Shown here piece by piece: positions 61,664 through 64,000 of a DNA stretch of 64,000 nucleotides (position 1 is the stretch's first letter; every line of letters begins with the position of its first letter). Source of the stretch: Abelmoschus esculentus (taxonomy: Eukaryota; Streptophyta; Magnoliopsida; Malvales; Malvaceae). Location of the stretch: assembly GCA_035048815.1 (NCBI GenBank), contig JAUCBN010000055.1, positions 7,303,501-7,367,500 on the forward strand, read 5' to 3'. The notes under the pieces are model-generated. The model was not told the DNA's origin. It made no database searches and saw nothing but the letters and a program-made list of their open reading frames with translations. Both the position numbers and the translations under genes were made by a program.

Positions 61664-63056
61664 TGACGAGTGCCTAAAAGTCCTATTCTTTATACCAATT
61701 TCCCACTCGATTATTGCTAATAAAGGACTAATTTAATGGCAATATTGGATAATTCTGCTTATTTCCATATTTCAGCATCCCAATACTCAATTCATGAATT
61801 TATCGGTTATTTGGCATAAAACAGGTACGGTTAATGGTTTTTTCTCTTAGACAGGAAACTACCACACAGGTAATGCCAGATAGCATGATGGATGCTGGAA
61901 ACCAAAGTTGGAATGTAGATAAGCACTCGCCTCGGCAGCATTATGGAGGCCGCGGCAGCACCTGAAGAACAAATGTCGATATGATAGGCGATCTGAAGAG
62001 AAAAATAAGGTGGACGTTTTAAGACAAGCGGCACAGAAATCGGAGCTGGGAAACACACGGAAAGTCAATGTCAAAGGCCACGCGGGAAAAGAATCCTTAT
62101 AGAAATAAACTAGGAAATAAAATAAAGATCTTTTATTTATGTACTTAACTTGTGTTTTACTCCAAGTTGTATTCCTACTTTGGAAAGGTTTGCCCTAGGC
62201 CAATCCTATATAAATCATAGCCTATGTACAGAGGAGGATATCTCGAAATCGAGTCTCATAGAAAAACCCTAAACTCCTCCATCGCCCCCTTGGGGTTTAG
62301 GTTAGTTTGTGGAGTAGTTGTGGAAGAAAATTGTACTTTGCCTTCTTGTTTCATACAATAAAATATCGAGGTTTGCTTATTCTTTGCCATTCATTGTTCT
62401 TGCATTCAAGCTCGGGAGAGAAATTTGTGAGAGTTTTATTTATCTAATATCGGGAGATTTAGATTCACGAAAGGGATAAGTACGGTATTTTTCTAGCTGG
62501 AAAATACTAACTCGGCCTAGGGATAGGTTAGAGTTTCAACGGCTAAAAGAAGTGTGAGATTGGTTGATGGTTATAGTTGATTCACGCCGGGAGGTATCAT
62601 CAAAGACTAGTCATCAACAATACTTTGACTTAGGGATAAGCGGAGTCATCAGAGGACACTTTGTCGAACCTTGGAGAAGTGCACCCAAGAGCAAGGGATT
62701 GCCGCGGCGGACGTAACCCTTCATTTTTGGGGCAGTAAAACTGCAGTTCTGCCGGGGCAGTGTTGTATATTTGCTTGAGACAGAAACAAGTCAATTGAAC
62801 CCACACTACGAAGCACTCTAACCTATCCAGTTTTCCATCCTTGATTTCTTGATCATTTATCTTTATCGCTTTAATTAGTTTCCTTAGTTATAATCCAACT
62901 CAATTATATGTGTCTTTACCTTTTCATTGTGCAGGAAGAATAAATTGCGTAAGTAAAGTCAATCCCTGTGGGTTCGACATCTAAAATACTACAATTTGGC
63001 AAAAGGTGGATGGATGAATGCTTCATCATAAAAGAAGGACTTCCGACCCTTCATCA
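61664..63056 (+). mobile_element. ~1.4 kb solo-LTR-like insertion, copy 2
   Basis: A 1393-bp homologue of 28378-29787 in plus orientation. It starts TGACGAGTGCCTAAAAGTCC and ends CTTCATCA, with near-matching 5-bp flanks CTCAT (61659-61663) and CTCAC (63057-63061). It contains CCTATATAAATCATAGCC (about 62203) as a promoter-like site and AATAAAATA (about 62358) as a polyadenylation-like site. No coding region. It interrupts the pre-integrase part of the copia polyprotein. Confidence 0.8.
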
Positions 63057-64000
63057 CTCACCATTATCATTTGTCTCAAAATCTGTTAAAACCAATAAAG
63101 ACCAAATTTGGTTGCATCACTTTTATCTTTGTCATCCATCATTTAGAGTCCTTGAAGTTATGTTTCCTTTATTGTTCAAAGGGTTAACTATTGAAGAGTT
63201 TCATTGTGATGTTTGTGAACTTGCAAAACATAAACGTACCTCTTTTTCAATAAGCAATAAAAGAACATACATTCCTTTTACTCTTATTCATAGTGATGTT
63301 TGGGGACCTTCAACTATTTCAAACATTTTTAGGGCCTGATGGTTTGTATCCTTTATTGATGATTTTACCCGTATGTCTTAAATATTCCTTTTAAAACATA
63401 AATCTGATGTAAAATCTGTTTTTCCAACTTTTTACAACATGATCAAAACAAAATTTGGTGTCAAAATAAAATGGTTTAGTTCGGACAATGCCAAGGACTA
63501 TTTCAATCAATTTCTCTCATCATATTTCCAAAAAAGAGACATTATATATGATTCATCTTGTGTTAATACTCTTCAATAAAACGATATTGTCGAAAGAAAA
63601 AATGATTACATTTTGGCTACTACAAGAGCTCTATTGTTCCAAAAAAAATGTTCCTAAACAATATTAGGGGGAGACAGTTTTAACTGCTACTCTTATGATA
63701 AATAGATTGCCTACAAGAGTCCTTGAATATAAAAGGCCTATGCAAGTTCTAGTAAAAAAGAAATTCTAATTTCAATACTTCAAATAACCTCACTCCCAAA
63801 ATATTTGGTTGTGTTGCCTTTGTAAATGTACATTCTAAAAATAGGAAAAACTTGATCCAAGAGTTGTCAAATGTGTCTTTCTTGATTATTCTTCACTCAA
63901 AAAGAGTACAAATACTATCATCCAACCACAAAAAAAAAAATATTATGTCTCAGTCGATGTTACTTTTGCAGAACAAAAAAATTACTTTACTGGTCCTTAT
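63057..64000 (+). pseudogene. copia pre-integrase and integrase (broken, partial)
   Basis: Immediately after the insertion comes IWLHHFYLCHPSF, the GAG-pre-integrase block (the usual LGHPS is LCHPS). CDVCELAKHKRTSFSIS and LIHSDVWGPS mark the zinc-binding and catalytic-Asp region of integrase, and WFSSDNAKDYFNQF the next conserved block. Several stops (about 63337, 63378, 63577, 63655) break the frame. Past 63780 the segment matching the typical C-terminal part of plant copia integrase (conserved-region style VSVDVTF) is still visible. The window ends inside the element. Confidence 0.85.

Larger units (their letters stand above)
59881..64000 (+). mobile_element. Ty1-copia retrotransposon, 5' LTR to integrase, runs off window
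   Basis: A plus-strand element: LTR (about 59881-60095), primer-binding site TGGTATCAGAGCT (60096-60108), gag from ATG 60190, zinc knuckle, protease and integrase. It is interrupted at 61664-63056 by the second 1.4 kb solo-LTR-like element, after which the pre-integrase and integrase regions continue to the window end. Stops and frameshifts are present, so it is inactive. The RT, RNase H and 3' LTR lie beyond the window. Confidence 0.88.

Overview
This window is nuclear DNA of a flowering plant, most likely a eudicot. The evidence is multi-exon genes with GT-AG introns, plant-only gene families (an R2R3-MYB of the flavonol subgroup, a trichome-birefringence-like protein, a DUF7731 protein), AT-rich spacers and dense nested Ty1-copia, Ty3-gypsy and CACTA elements. 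The texture and several protein sequences resemble cotton (Gossypium, Malvaceae); that placement is an inference from memory, with no search behind it.

Only four host genes are supported, all on the minus strand: an R2R3-MYB of subgroup 7 (5055-6398, 3 exons, 344 aa), an AMSH3-type JAMM deubiquitinase (11963-16677, 14 exons, 508 codons, with one in-frame TGA before the catalytic glutamate), a TBL polysaccharide O-acetyltransferase-like protein (44718-46474, 5 exons, 453 aa) and a small secreted or membrane DUF7731 protein (47480-48387, 3 exons, 194 aa). I rebuilt the exons by eye; in all four the exon phases join without a frame error. The genes are independent units and do not form a pathway.

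Layout: 1-2.8 kb, 3' part of a decayed copia element. 2.8-5 kb, AT-rich spacer. 5-6.4 kb, MYB. 6.4-12 kb, spacer with a short hAT-like element that has a perfect 8-bp duplication. 12-16.7 kb, AMSH3. 16.7-20.4 kb, very AT-rich sequence with degenerate repeats. 20.4-43.2 kb, a nest of transposons: two diverged copies of a ~3.3 kb LTR-like unit face each other. The inverted copy is split by a chromodomain gypsy element (24557-31282, TSD CACCG), itself split by a ~1.4 kb solo-LTR-like element (28378-29787, TSD TGTAC), and is split again by a ~9 kb CACTA element (34207-43172, TSD TTT). 43.2-44.1 kb, a MITE and a LINE RNase H remnant. 44.7-48.4 kb, TBL and DUF7731 genes. 49-54.5 kb, a structurally complete but coding-dead copia element of the same family as the one at the left edge. 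54.6-59.9 kb, a tandem pair of hairpin repeats, a transposon-derived gene remnant and a gypsy remnant. 59.9-64 kb, another copia element running off the window, split by a second copy of the 1.4 kb solo-LTR-like element.

No unmistakably new biological system was found. The observations most worth a second look are the single nonsense codon in an otherwise intact AMSH3, the inverted and permuted ~3.3 kb unit, the ~1.4 kb element with TG..CA ends plus long terminal inverted repeats, and two copia copies that appear to share the same internal deletions.
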